Shown here: in pieces, positions 34,423 through 44,078 of the stretch
How positions within the stretch are numbered: the stretch's first letter is position 1
Layout of the letters: each line of letters starts with the position of its first letter
Assembly: GCF_017939705.1 (NCBI RefSeq)
Contig: NZ_JAGKSQ010000008.1
Span: 1-64,000 of the forward strand
Direction of reading: 5' to 3'
From: Halalkalibacter suaedae
GTDB lineage: Bacteria > Bacillota > Bacilli > Bacillales > Bacillaceae_D
Length of the DNA: 64,000 nucleotides
Position numbers and translations under genes: made by a program
The notes under the pieces: generated by a model
Told to the model about the DNA's origin: nothing
The model's input: the letters and a program-made list of their open reading frames with translations, nothing else
Databases searched by the model: none

Positions 34423-35208
34423 GTGAAAAAGCTACAAGGGAAAGTGGTTGTTGTCACGGGTGGTAGTTCGGGGATCGGTCGTGCATCTGCTATACAATTA
34501 GCAGAACAAGGTGCAAAGGTTGCCTTACTTGATGTAAATGATGAACGAACAGAACAGACGAAGCACCAAATCGAAGCAACGGGCGTCGAGGCACTGTCTC
34601 TTCATTGTAATGTAGCGAATTCGTTAGAAGTTCAACGAAGTATTGCTAGTATTGTTGAGAAATGGGGTAGGATTGATGTTGTTTGTGCGAATGCTGGAAT
34701 TGTAGGCACGCTTTCTTCTATTGAAACAATGGCTCTTGAACAGTGGCACGAAACAATTGATATCAATTTAAAAGGCACGTTTTTAACTGTTAAGCACACA
34801 ATCCCTTTTTTGAAAAAGAATGGTGGAAGCATTATTATCACTAGCTCTGTTAGTGGCAACCGAGTCTTTTCACAGCCAGGCTTTTCTGTGTACAGTACAT
34901 CAAAAGCAGGGCAAATAGCCTTTATGAAAATGGCAGCATTAGAGTTAGCTCAAAGTAAAATAAGAGTCAACGCTATTTGTCCTGGGGCGATTGAAACAAA
35001 TATAGGAGATAGCATTACCAAAACTTCCAATGCTGATAATGTCACGGTGCCATTGAAGTTTCCGGAAGGGGATAAACCGTTAGAGCATAGACCAGGAACT
35101 CCAGATCAAGTAGCCAAGCTAGTTCTATTTCTAGCGACTGATGCTTCTTCACATATAACAGGGACAGAAATTTATATAGACGGTGCAGAATCGTTGCTCA
35201 GAGGATAA
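34423..35208 (+). CDS. short-chain dehydrogenase/reductase
   Basis: A 261-residue classical SDR. Cofactor loop TGGSSGIGRAS (about residues 12-22), NAG motif at about 89, catalytic Ser in ITSSVSG (about 143) and Tyr-x3-Lys in YSTSKAG (about 158-162), and the C-terminal SSHITGTEIYIDGA. It starts at GTG 34423 behind GGAGTG. It stands just before the sugar region; it could act on a sugar or sugar acid, but nothing in the sequence fixes the substrate. Confidence 0.87.
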   Translation: MKKLQGKVVVVTGGSSGIGRASAIQLAEQGAKVALLDVNDERTEQTKHQIEATGVEALSLHCNVANSLEVQRSIASIVEKWGRIDVVCANAGIVGTLSSIETMALEQWHETIDINLKGTFLTVKHTIPFLKKNGGSIIITSSVSGNRVFSQPGFSVYSTSKAGQIAFMKMAALELAQSKIRVNAICPGAIETNIGDSITKTSNADNVTVPLKFPEGDKPLEHRPGTPDQVAKLVLFLATDASSHITGTEIYIDGAESLLRG

Positions 35209-35419
35209 TGATTATTGAAGCAAAAAGAATGGCATTAATCAATACTGTCGTAAGTATGATGAACAGTAAAATATAAAGGATAGAATACACTTGTATAAAT
35301 AATTAATCTAGGCTCATTTAGACCTATTTAACAAACTATTTTATAATATTGTTACTTTTTTATAGCTTTTTAACTTTTATTATCTATCAAGGGAATATGT
35401 TACAGTTTATAATGTTAAA

Positions 35420-35433
35420 TGTAAGCACTTACA
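35420..35433. promoter_or_regulatory. cre-like palindrome before yesO
   Basis: TGTAAGCACTTACA is nearly palindromic and fits the CcpA cre consensus with one mismatch, 24 bases before the yesO start. Similar TGTAAG-N2-TTACA-type sites occur at 40337, 49578 and 52144. Confidence 0.6.
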
Positions 35434-35456
35434 AAAAGATTAATGGGGGGAACAAA

Positions 35457-36788
35457 ATGAGAGTTAAAATGATGAAATGGTTGATGTTCTTAATGATGAT
35501 CTGTGTCATTGGATTAGTTGCTTGTAGTTCTGAAACGAACAATGAAACCGAAGGAAATGGTACGGATGACTCGACCGAAACTTCAGATGAGTCAGCTGAT
35601 GGGGACGTCACCATTCGTGTTGCTTGGTGGGGAGGCCAAGAGCGTCATGATATGACACTCGAAGCAATTGAGTTATTTGAAGCTGAATACCCTCATATTA
35701 AAGTTGAACCGGAATACACAGGCTGGGACGGCTATTGGGAGCGTCTAAATACGCAAGCAGCAGGTAGCAATCTTCCAGATGTTATTAATATGGATAATTC
35801 GAAACTTAATGAATATAACAGTCGCGATCTCTTAGTAGATTTGGCTCCATTCATCAATGATGGAACAATTAATTTAGAAGATGTTGACGATGTTTATCAG
35901 GAAATTAATCGTGATGGTGAAAGAGTTCTAGCCGTTTCATTAGGTGCGAATGCTCTAGCAACTGTTTACAATAAGGATTTATTTGAAGAGCATGGGATTG
36001 TGCTTGAACCTGGATATACGTACGAAGATTTATACGATGCAATGATCAAAATCAAAGATGGAACAGATGGTGAATTTTACGGCTTTGATCTTGCAAATGC
36101 TGAATATGAAATGTTCTTCTCATATGCACGTCAAAACGGGCAATCTGTTTTCACCCCTGATGGAACAGGCTTAGGCTTTGAAGAGCATGTATTAGTGGAT
36201 TTCTTTAGTCTAATTCAGAAAATGGTGAAAGATGGTGCGGCTCCCTCACATGACATTACTATGTCGTATATAGACGGTGGTAACGCTATGGTTGGAGACG
36301 GCACTGGTGCAATGCAAATGGCAGCGAGTAACCAGATTATCGGAATCTCGCAAACAACTGATTATGAACTAGGATTGAACCTTCTTCCATCACTAGAAGG
36401 CGGAGAACATGGAAACTGGATTCGTCCAAGTATGTCGTTCTCAATTTCTCAACATTCAAAACAACAAGAAGCAGCTGCACAATTTATTGATTTCTTCACC
36501 AACAGTTTAGAAGCACATGAATTGTTAAAAGCAGACCGAGGTGTTCCAATTTCTTCAAAAGTACGTGAACATTTAGCTCCACTTGTAGAAGGTCCTGTTC
36601 AAGAGACATTTGAATTCTTAGAACTAGTAGCAGATTATACAAGTCCTGCAGATCCACTATCACCACCAGGAGAATCTGAAGTTCGTGGTTCGTTCTTACG
36701 TTTAGTCGAGACAATTAAGTACGATCAAATCACACCAGAGGAGGCAGCGAAGCAATTTATGCAAGAGGCTGAAGGAGTATTGAAATAA
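35457..36788 (+). CDS. yesO: ABC sugar-binding lipoprotein, YesO-like
   Basis: A 443-residue extracellular solute-binding protein of the MalE/UgpB type. It has a lipoprotein signal ending LVAC (Cys about residue 22), an acidic linker, then TIRVAWWGGQERHDMTLEAIELFE. In B. subtilis YesO delivers rhamnogalacturonan oligosaccharides to YesPQ. ATG 35457 is the start, after GGGGGG; the frame is open further upstream but that part covers the cre-like site. It heads the module yesO-P-Q-R-L-M-N. Confidence 0.85.
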   Translation: MRVKMMKWLMFLMMICVIGLVACSSETNNETEGNGTDDSTETSDESADGDVTIRVAWWGGQERHDMTLEAIELFEAEYPHIKVEPEYTGWDGYWERLNTQAAGSNLPDVINMDNSKLNEYNSRDLLVDLAPFINDGTINLEDVDDVYQEINRDGERVLAVSLGANALATVYNKDLFEEHGIVLEPGYTYEDLYDAMIKIKDGTDGEFYGFDLANAEYEMFFSYARQNGQSVFTPDGTGLGFEEHVLVDFFSLIQKMVKDGAAPSHDITMSYIDGGNAMVGDGTGAMQMAASNQIIGISQTTDYELGLNLLPSLEGGEHGNWIRPSMSFSISQHSKQQEAAAQFIDFFTNSLEAHELLKADRGVPISSKVREHLAPLVEGPVQETFEFLELVADYTSPADPLSPPGESEVRGSFLRLVETIKYDQITPEEAAKQFMQEAEGVLK

Positions 36789-36860
36789 CTGTCTTGTCGG
36801 TGACGAGACTGGGACATAACTAAAGTGTCTAACTGGAAACACCGAATAAAGCAATTACGT

Positions 36861-36977
36861 AGCGGATGAAATATACGTAGACTCCTGCGGAATGATAAAG
36901 CCAAAGGTGAGACTCCACAGGCGTAGACGAGGAGGCTCACCGGCTTCCCGCGGAAAGCGTAGTATATTTCAGGAGCG
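36861..36977 (+). repeat. Bacillus-type hairpin repeat, copy 1
   Basis: A 117-bp element between yesO and yesP. Its ends (GAAATATACGTAGACTCCTG and GCGTAGTATATTTCAGGAG) are roughly inverted and the centre has GGTGAG/CTCACC, so it can fold as a long hairpin. A near-identical inverted copy lies at 38939-39054. Such elements are dispersed in alkaliphilic Bacillus genomes. Confidence 0.85.
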
Positions 36978-37075
36978 GCTTATGTCCGCCAACTATTATT
37001 GTTCGGTTTTTCTATTAGTTAGATAACTTTTATCCTAGCCTCAGTTACCTTTTAAAAAATAGGAGGGACACGATT

Positions 37076-38041
37076 ATGTCTAAACCAGAAGAAGTGATTC
37101 GGACTACAATACCAACGCCGCAACCGTCCGAGCAAACAAAGAAACAGGAGAAGCGGAAGGCATTAAAAGATAATTTAACAGGGTATGCAATCATTTCACC
37201 ATGGTTAATCGGATTTATCGTGTTAATCATTGGACCAATGATTGTTTCGTTTTACTTATCCTTTACAAACTATGATTTGCTTTCGAGTCCAAGTTGGATT
37301 GGAATTGAAAATTATATCCAAGTATTAACAAATGATCCACGCTTTATTAATTCATTGAAAGTCACCTTTATATTTGTTTTTGTATCAACACCACTTAAAT
37401 TAATTTTTGCTCTCTTTCTTGCGATGCTCTTTAACACAGGTCGTAAAGGAACAAGTTTTTTCACAACAATTTATTATATCCCTTCTATCATAGGAGGAAG
37501 TGTTGCTATTGCCGTTGTTTGGAAGCAAATGTTTGGGAGAACAGGTGCTGTAAATGAATTTGTTACATCACTAGGATTTTCCGGAATGAACTGGATTGGA
37601 AATCCTGATACAGCGTTATCCGTTTTAATCTTATTAGTTGTATGGCAGTTTGGGTCGCCAATGATTATTTTCTTAGCAGGCTTGAGACAAATTCCTGCTG
37701 ATCTATATGAAGCTGCGAGTGTTGATGGGGCCAATGCGGTTACTAAGTTTTTCAAAATCACTCTACCAATGCTAACGCCAGTCATTTTCTTCAACTTAAT
37801 TATGCAAACAATAGGCGGTTTTATGACTTTTACACAGTCATACCTCATCACAAAAGGGGGACCCATGGATTCTACACTTTTCTATGCGGTTTATCTTTAT
37901 GAGGTTGCCTTTGAATATTTACGAATGGGATATGCTTCAGCGATGGCCTGGATCTTGCTCGTCGTCATTGGGGTTATTACATTAATCCTGTTTAAAACAT
38001 CAAAATACTGGGTCTATTACGAATCAGAAGGAGGACGTTAA
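37076..38041 (+). CDS. yesP: ABC sugar permease, YesP-like
   Basis: A 321-residue MalF/UgpA-type permease with six membrane segments after a 40-residue charged N terminus. The EAA loop reads YEAASVDGANAVTKFFKITLP (about residues 211-231), where the ATPase docks. No ATPase gene is in the cluster, so a shared MsmX-type ATPase is expected. GGAGGG precedes the ATG. Two bases separate it from the next permease gene. Confidence 0.88.
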   Translation: MSKPEEVIRTTIPTPQPSEQTKKQEKRKALKDNLTGYAIISPWLIGFIVLIIGPMIVSFYLSFTNYDLLSSPSWIGIENYIQVLTNDPRFINSLKVTFIFVFVSTPLKLIFALFLAMLFNTGRKGTSFFTTIYYIPSIIGGSVAIAVVWKQMFGRTGAVNEFVTSLGFSGMNWIGNPDTALSVLILLVVWQFGSPMIIFLAGLRQIPADLYEAASVDGANAVTKFFKITLPMLTPVIFFNLIMQTIGGFMTFTQSYLITKGGPMDSTLFYAVYLYEVAFEYLRMGYASAMAWILLVVIGVITLILFKTSKYWVYYESEGGR

Positions 38042-38042
38042 C

Positions 38043-38885
38043 ATGGACATAAAGCCACTACTAAAAAACATAATTTATTATTTCTTTGTTATCGTCTTTG
38101 GATTTGTGATGGTCTATCCAATTCTGTGGATGTTTGCAAGTTCGTTAAAGCCATCTGAAGAAATTTTCAACAATGCGTTGTCACTTATACCGAGTATTTT
38201 TGTATGGGAGAATTACCCACAAGGCTGGGAAGGCTTTGGGAATATGGGGTTTGATATCTTCTTTAAGAACTCAGCAATTGTTACGTCACTCGTTGTTGTC
38301 GGGGCAATTTGTTCAAGTAGTATTGTTGCATATGGGTTTGCTAGATTGAATTTCAAATTCAAAGGCCTCTTATTTGCCTGCTTAATGGGGACGATTATGC
38401 TCCCAGTTCAGATTACGTTAATTCCTCAATATATCTTGTTCCACAACATTGGTTGGGTGAATACGTTTTATCCTTTGATCGTACCAGCCTTCTTGGGTGG
38501 AACACCGTTCTTTGTTTTCTTACTCATTCAGTTTATTAGAGGGATTCCACGAGAGCTTGATGAAGCAGCGATTGTAGACGGTTGTTCAACGTTTGGTGTC
38601 TTTTGGCGTATCATCCTACCATTATTGAAACCGGCACTTGTAACTGTGGCATTATTCGCTTTTATGTGGACATGGGACGATTTCCTCGCACCTTTAATTT
38701 ACTTAAATAATGCTAATTTACACACAGTTACGATTGGTTTAAGAAATTTCATGGATGCAGATGGTAATACATCATGGGGACCACTTCTTGCAATGTCTTC
38801 ATTATCGCTTGTGCCTCAATTCGTCTTATTCGCATTCTTTCAAAAGTATTTAGTAGAAGGAATCGCAACGACAGGATTAAAGTAA
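38043..38885 (+). CDS. yesQ: ABC sugar permease, YesQ-like
   Basis: A 280-residue MalG/UgpE-type permease with six membrane segments and the EAA loop DEAAIVDGCSTFGVFWRIILP (about residues 173-193). It works with YesP as the membrane channel for rhamnogalacturonan oligosaccharides. GGAGG in the end of yesP provides its ribosome binding site. Confidence 0.88.
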   Translation: MDIKPLLKNIIYYFFVIVFGFVMVYPILWMFASSLKPSEEIFNNALSLIPSIFVWENYPQGWEGFGNMGFDIFFKNSAIVTSLVVVGAICSSSIVAYGFARLNFKFKGLLFACLMGTIMLPVQITLIPQYILFHNIGWVNTFYPLIVPAFLGGTPFFVFLLIQFIRGIPRELDEAAIVDGCSTFGVFWRIILPLLKPALVTVALFAFMWTWDDFLAPLIYLNNANLHTVTIGLRNFMDADGNTSWGPLLAMSSLSLVPQFVLFAFFQKYLVEGIATTGLK

Positions 38886-38938
38886 ATTGTATTTTAATTT
38901 AATGAAAAGCCGAATAATCATAGGTGGTGTAGAAACAC

Positions 38939-39054
38939 CGCTCCTGAAATATACTACGCTTTCCGCGGGAAGCCGGTGAGCCTCCTCGGCTACGCCTGTG
39001 GGGTCTCACCCTTGGCTTTATATCCCGCAGGAGTCTACGTATATTTCATCCGCT
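38939..39054 (-). repeat. Bacillus-type hairpin repeat, copy 2 (inverted)
   Basis: The reverse complement of this segment is nearly identical to 36861-36977. The two copies bracket the permease pair in opposite orientation. Confidence 0.85.
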
Positions 39055-39150
39055 AAGTTATTGATTTGTGCAGAATTTTAGTTAAACACCTTAATTTTAT
39101 CCGGGTCTTTTTATATATGAAAAATACGAAACGATACTGGAGGATGAACA

Positions 39151-40179
39151 ATGCCTAGATTAGAGTTTGACGAAAACCAAATAAAAGAGATTATTGACCG
39201 GATCGTTGATCGAACATTTAAAATGGATTTTAGCTGGGATTGGCCAGGGGGGGTTGCCTTTTACGGTGTAACAGAAGCATATGAAGTAACTGGGGAAGAA
39301 AAATACATTCATATGATTAAGGAATGGATTGATGCAGAGCTAGAAGACGGTCTGCCAAAGTTAACAGTGAATGCCTCCTCAATTGGTCATATTCTATTAA
39401 CCTTATATAAAGTAACAGAGGAAGAAAGATACTTAGAGATTGCAACTCAAATGGCTGATTATTTACTAAATGATGCTGAGCGTTTTGATGATGACGTACT
39501 TCAGCATACAGTAAATGGAGAAAAATATAATTTTCCGGAACAAGCATGGGTTGACACAATGTTTATGGCAGGCTACTTCTTATTAAGAATAGGAAAGCTA
39601 TTAGATCGGGAGGATTATTTTGAGCTTGGATTGAAGCAGTACCATGGTCATGAGAAGTTTTTACAGAGTGATGATACCGATTTGTATTATCATGGTTGGG
39701 ATAATATAAATGGTAATAATATGTCTAGTGTATTTTGGGCACGTGGCAATAGCTGGGCAGCGATTACGATGGCTAGAGCACTAGAATTAGTCGAGGTACA
39801 GCATCCATCCTATATGATCATTGATGGATCACTGCGAGACCAACAAAGTGCATTAGTGAGGTTGCAAGGAGAAACAGGTCTTTGGCATACTGTCTTAACT
39901 GATCCTACTTCTCCTATAGAAGTGTCTGGTTCAGCTGGAATTGCAGCTTCACTATTGGTTAGAGGGAAACTCTATAATAAATGTATCCAACATTCAATCG
40001 CAGGCATGCTTGAAAATGTGAAGGAAGATGGCTCGGTTACTAGAGTGTCAGCAGGTACGGCTGTAATGAATGATATTCAAGGATATAAGGATGTACCTGA
40101 CAAACGTGTACAAGGATGGGGGCAGGGACTAGCATTAGTCTTTTTTGCTTCATTGTTAAAGAATAGAAATATAGGATAG
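39151..40179 (+). CDS. yesR: unsaturated rhamnogalacturonyl hydrolase, GH105 (YesR-like)
   Basis: A 342-residue GH105 enzyme with an (alpha/alpha)6 barrel that removes the unsaturated galacturonyl residue from lyase-made rhamnogalacturonan oligosaccharides in the cytosol. Seen in order: WDWPGGVAFYGVTEAYE near residue 30, QAWVDTMFMAGYF (about 130-142) with the probable catalytic Asp, FWARGNSWAAITMAR near 193, and GSVTRVSAGT near 292. GGAGG precedes the ATG. A second GH105 gene (yteR-like) lies at 58738. Confidence 0.87.
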   Translation: MPRLEFDENQIKEIIDRIVDRTFKMDFSWDWPGGVAFYGVTEAYEVTGEEKYIHMIKEWIDAELEDGLPKLTVNASSIGHILLTLYKVTEEERYLEIATQMADYLLNDAERFDDDVLQHTVNGEKYNFPEQAWVDTMFMAGYFLLRIGKLLDREDYFELGLKQYHGHEKFLQSDDTDLYYHGWDNINGNNMSSVFWARGNSWAAITMARALELVEVQHPSYMIIDGSLRDQQSALVRLQGETGLWHTVLTDPTSPIEVSGSAGIAASLLVRGKLYNKCIQHSIAGMLENVKEDGSVTRVSAGTAVMNDIQGYKDVPDKRVQGWGQGLALVFFASLLKNRNIG

Positions 40180-40250
40180 TGTTAAAGTGAAGTCGACCTC
40201 AGTTGTGGCTGTATGTATTTAGACAATCAACAATTAAATAAATTAATCCA

Positions 40251-40282
40251 AGCAGCAAAGTATCAGCTTTGTTGCTTTTTTA
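40251..40282 (+). terminator. terminator after yesR
   Basis: AGCAGCAAAG pairs with CTTTGTTGCT followed by a T run. Confidence 0.75.
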
Positions 40283-40336
40283 TACAATTTTAACATTTTT
40301 TATCTTCACTGCAATTTTAAAAGAAGATATAATTAT

Positions 40337-40350
40337 TGTAAGCGGTTACA
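40337..40350. promoter_or_regulatory. cre-like palindrome before yesL
   Basis: TGTAAGCGGTTACA fits the CcpA cre consensus with both CG and the flanking arms intact. It lies 19 bases before the yesL start. Confidence 0.65.
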
Positions 40351-40368
40351 AGTTGAGGAGTGGTACAA

Positions 40369-41007
40369 ATGAATGTAACAGGTTTCACAAGTGCAATCAA
40401 TGAAATATGTGAATGGTTGATGAAACTAGCATTTATAAATACATTATGGTTACTTTTTACGATAGGTGGTCTAGGTGTTTTTGGATGGGCTCCTGCGACG
40501 GCAGCTTTGTTTGCTGTTTTACGGAATCAATTCATGTCAAAAGGGGATGCAAAGGCATTTAAATTGTTCTTAGCGGTTTATCGAAAAGAATTTATTAAAG
40601 CAAATCTCATTGGTCTATTTATAGTTGTTGGGGCATTTTCGCTTTATGCTAGTATTCAAACATTACCATATCTTCATCAATACGGAGTAATCCTATTAGG
40701 AACAATCTTTATTATTTTTTCTTTATTATTCCTAGTATTATGTTTGTTTATCTTTCCTGTATTTTCACATTATGATACGTCCTTACTTAATTGTTTCCGT
40801 TATGCGTTATTACTAGGAATCTCGCATTTGCATTATTGTCTTTTAATGATAGTTGGTATCGTTATTACTTATATTCTCTTCCATTCATTTCCTGGCCTTC
40901 TCTTGTTTTATGCGATCAGTTTGCCAGCAGCATGTATCATCATTATCGCATTAAACGCTTTTCGTACATTAGAAAAGAAGGAGAATGCGTTAACCTTAGT
41001 GAATTAA
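40369..41007 (+). CDS. yesL: DUF624 membrane protein, YesL-like
   Basis: A 212-residue DUF624 protein with about five membrane segments and the family start NEICEWLMKLAFINTLWLLFTIGGLGVFGWAPAT. DUF624 proteins accompany sugar ABC importers and YesMN-type sensors; their role is not known. ATG 40369 follows GAGGAG; the GTG at 40360 overlaps that site. A second DUF624 gene is at 59933. Confidence 0.88.
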   Translation: MNVTGFTSAINEICEWLMKLAFINTLWLLFTIGGLGVFGWAPATAALFAVLRNQFMSKGDAKAFKLFLAVYRKEFIKANLIGLFIVVGAFSLYASIQTLPYLHQYGVILLGTIFIIFSLLFLVLCLFIFPVFSHYDTSLLNCFRYALLLGISHLHYCLLMIVGIVITYILFHSFPGLLLFYAISLPAACIIIIALNAFRTLEKKENALTLVN

Positions 41008-41081
41008 GTAGGTGATTAGCAATTTTTGATAACCTATTATGATAGCTACAGCGGAGAAGGTCAGTCTGGAGGATGTAGTGA

Positions 41082-42806
41082 ATGAATCTTTTTAAGAAAT
41101 ACCGAATTAGGTATTTGTTATTTGGTAGCTTTTTCTTTTTTATTTTTGTATTGCTTTGTATCATCATCCTTGTTAGTTATCAGTATTCTGTTAGAGGGAT
41201 TGTAAATACTTCAACTAATTATCAAGAAGATCAATTGAAGTTAATAAGTGAAGACTTAACTGGAAAACTCGAGACATTTGAAGGGTATTCAATTGTCCTA
41301 TCGAGACAGAAAATCTTTCGTGATGTCATTAGTGGAAACCGAATGTTTCACGGGAGTTCGGTAAATTCATTAACACAGGACTTTTCTAATATTGTCTATA
41401 GTATTCCCCCGATCCATTCAATTGAGATCTTTCTTGCTTCACCGCCAGTAGATAATATTCAATATCCAGTGAGGTATACAGAGTTGTCTACTGTCTATGA
41501 GGAAAAATGGTATCAAAAGATTGAAGAAGAAAGTTCATCATGGTTAGGAAAGCGCATGGTCGATACGGTTGCCGGTAATAAGCCTGTTATTAGTTACGGA
41601 CGAAAGATCACCACCTCACGTGGGGAACTACAATCTGTCATTATCATTAATTTAGACCCTTTAACACTTCAAGGCTGGCTTCTTGGATTTAGTGAGCAAG
41701 CAAATCTAGTCTTACTCGATAATAATGGGCAGGAAATTTCAAGTACTAGTTCGACTGAAATTGATCGTCACTTTTATGAAAATTTAATCAATGCAAGGGA
41801 TTCAAAGCCTGAGGATGAATTAACCTTTCAAGTGAGACATGAAGATGATTTTGTTGTTGCGACGACGATTCCTTCTGTTGATTGGACATTAATGGAGATT
41901 ACACCATATGAAGAGATGATTTCAACTAGTAAGAGGATGGCGAAAGCTTTGATCATTATTGGGGCAATTGCTGTATTTTTGGCCTTCATTGGAACATTAG
42001 TACTTACTAGAAGCTTCACGAAGCCTATTTTACATTTGGCTTCAGTAATGAAGACATATGATATCAATCAACCGAGTCCAGAACTGCCTACAGGCTACAA
42101 AAATGAGTTTGGACAACTTTTTAAAGGGTTTCAAGATCTTACCAGTCGTTCAAAGATGCTATATCAATCATTGGACGATCAAAATAGAAGACAGAGAGAA
42201 GCCGAGATTAAGGCATTGCAAGCGAACATCAATCCACATTTTTTATATAATACATTGGATCAGTTAAATTGGATTGCGATTGAACGTGGAGACAATGATA
42301 TGAGTAAAATGTTTGAACTATTAGGAAAGATGTTACGAATTGGTCTGTCAAAAGGCGAAAGTATTATTACACTAAAAAATGAATTGAAGTATTTGGAGTA
42401 CTACTTGCAAATTCAAAAAATCCAGCTAGAAGAACGTTTTGATTATCGTATTAATTTAGTTGGGAATGAGAATTATTTGATTCCGAAGCTAACATTGCAA
42501 CCTTTTGTTGAAAACGCTGTCATACATGGTTTTCAAGATGGTAGAAAGGGCATAGTCGATATTCAGGTCGATGAGGAATCAAATCATTTAGTTATTAAAA
42601 TACTAGATAACGGAATAGGATTACAGAAAAAGTCGCCAACTTCTTATCATCTTGAAACTGGAGGATATGGGATTCGTAACGTGAAGGAACGACTCGATGT
42701 TTATTATGGAGATGAAGCAAGTGTTGAAGTGATGAACCGAGAAAATGGTGGAACTATTGTGAAGATACGAATTCCGAAAGTGATGGAGCAAGAAAAGGGT
42801 ATTTGA
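41082..42806 (+). CDS. yesM: sensor histidine kinase, YesM-like
   Basis: A 574-residue membrane sensor kinase. One membrane helix at about residues 12-33, an extracellular sensing region to about 280, a second helix at about 284-306, a HAMP linker, then the LytS/YesM-type kinase domain with the phospho-acceptor His in NINPHFLYNTLDQLNW (about 385) and the ATP-binding DNGIGLQ and GGYGIRNVKERL loops. It should sense a pectin-derived sugar outside and phosphorylate the next gene's product. GGAGG precedes the ATG. Confidence 0.92.
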   Translation: MNLFKKYRIRYLLFGSFFFFIFVLLCIIILVSYQYSVRGIVNTSTNYQEDQLKLISEDLTGKLETFEGYSIVLSRQKIFRDVISGNRMFHGSSVNSLTQDFSNIVYSIPPIHSIEIFLASPPVDNIQYPVRYTELSTVYEEKWYQKIEEESSSWLGKRMVDTVAGNKPVISYGRKITTSRGELQSVIIINLDPLTLQGWLLGFSEQANLVLLDNNGQEISSTSSTEIDRHFYENLINARDSKPEDELTFQVRHEDDFVVATTIPSVDWTLMEITPYEEMISTSKRMAKALIIIGAIAVFLAFIGTLVLTRSFTKPILHLASVMKTYDINQPSPELPTGYKNEFGQLFKGFQDLTSRSKMLYQSLDDQNRRQREAEIKALQANINPHFLYNTLDQLNWIAIERGDNDMSKMFELLGKMLRIGLSKGESIITLKNELKYLEYYLQIQKIQLEERFDYRINLVGNENYLIPKLTLQPFVENAVIHGFQDGRKGIVDIQVDEESNHLVIKILDNGIGLQKKSPTSYHLETGGYGIRNVKERLDVYYGDEASVEVMNRENGGTIVKIRIPKVMEQEKGI

Positions 42807-42837
42807 TCATTCTGCTTAAAAAAGAGGGGGATAATCG

Positions 42838-44064
42838 ATGTGGCGTGTAGTAATTGTAGACGATGATCATAAAGTGTTACGTGGAATGAAGAAAGTAATA
42901 CCTTGGAGTGAACTGAATTGTCAATGGGTCGGAGAGGCACATAACGGTCAAGAAGGAATGGATGTTATTAAGCAGACCAAACCGGATATCATCATTACTG
43001 ATATTTACATGCCTGTTATGAATGGTCTTGAGATGATTGAGAAAATTAAGGAAGAAACCACTTCTGCGAAAGTGATCATCTTAAGTGGTTTTAATGACTT
43101 CGAGTATGCTCGTCAGGCAATGAGATTAAGGATCGCTGATTATTTATCCAAACCGGCATCAATTGATACGATTAAAGAAGTACTAGTGAATGTCATTGAA
43201 CAACTGAAGAAGGAGAATGAAGAGAAACGAAAGGTTGTTGAACTACAAAATAAATTAGAGACATATAAGCCAATGATCGACAGTTTTGACGACCATTTAG
43301 GAGATATATCAAAGGAGGCTCTTACTCAGTTTAGAAATCAATTTTTAACTACTGAAATAGTAGAAGAGCTAGGTTCAGAGTTCAGTGATTCAGAGGACAT
43401 TTGTGTTGAATCAATGGAGGCGTGTCAAAAATTATCTGAGGCTATTCGATATGCTGACGGAAAAACAGCTTGTCATGTGATAGATGAATTTTTTGATGAG
43501 ATGGTTAAACATCCATATTCGAGAGCGAATGCAGTTCGAATCGGCATTGAGATGTGGACATTGATCACATATTCTTTACATGATATTGGCATTCGTATGA
43601 ATGATGTGCTCCTAGAGAAAGTTGATTTACTAAATGACCTCTCTTCGTGCAAAAAGTGGCCTGATCTTAGGGATTATTTGAGTGGGAAAATCAATCAAAT
43701 ATGCGAGCACCATCATTGGGATGAAAATACAAAACATAAGCAGTTAGTCGAACAAATGATTGATTATGTTAATAAGAATTTAAGTGAAAATATTACTCTT
43801 CAGGATATTGCAAATGAATTATATATTTCTCGAAACTATCTAGGACAAATTTTTAAAAATATAGTTGGAGAGTCTTTTAAAAACTATATGACTAGAGCAA
43901 GAATGGAAAAAGCGAAGAAAATGATTCAAGAAGGCAATTATTTAATATATGAAGTTTCTGAGAAAGTTGGCTATGTGAATCCAGCATACTTTACCACAAC
44001 ATTCAAAAAGTATACTGGCTATACCCCAACTGATCTCATTCATAGAAAATCAGTAGGTCAATAA
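42838..44064 (+). CDS. yesN: AraC-type response regulator, YesN-like
   Basis: A 408-residue two-domain regulator. The receiver has the acidic pair VDDDH (about residues 8-12), the phospho-acceptor Asp in IIITDIYMPVMNG (about 56) and the Lys in YLSKPAS (about 105). The C-terminal 100 residues hold two helix-turn-helix units (ITLQDIANELYISRNYLGQIFK; YEVSEKVGYVNPAYFTTTFKKYTGYTP). A 150-residue linker makes it longer than B. subtilis YesN (368). It likely activates yesO-P-Q-R. Confidence 0.92.
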   Translation: MWRVVIVDDDHKVLRGMKKVIPWSELNCQWVGEAHNGQEGMDVIKQTKPDIIITDIYMPVMNGLEMIEKIKEETTSAKVIILSGFNDFEYARQAMRLRIADYLSKPASIDTIKEVLVNVIEQLKKENEEKRKVVELQNKLETYKPMIDSFDDHLGDISKEALTQFRNQFLTTEIVEELGSEFSDSEDICVESMEACQKLSEAIRYADGKTACHVIDEFFDEMVKHPYSRANAVRIGIEMWTLITYSLHDIGIRMNDVLLEKVDLLNDLSSCKKWPDLRDYLSGKINQICEHHHWDENTKHKQLVEQMIDYVNKNLSENITLQDIANELYISRNYLGQIFKNIVGESFKNYMTRARMEKAKKMIQEGNYLIYEVSEKVGYVNPAYFTTTFKKYTGYTPTDLIHRKSVGQ

Positions 44065-44078
44065 GAAAGGGTGAGTTT

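Noticed and set aside
35349-35456. N-terminal extension of yesO
   Set aside because: The extended frame would run through the cre-like site and precede a clear lipoprotein signal; GGGGGG supports ATG 35457.
37474-37866. A 130-codon open frame antisense to yesP
   Set aside because: It mirrors a conserved permease gene and shows no start signals.
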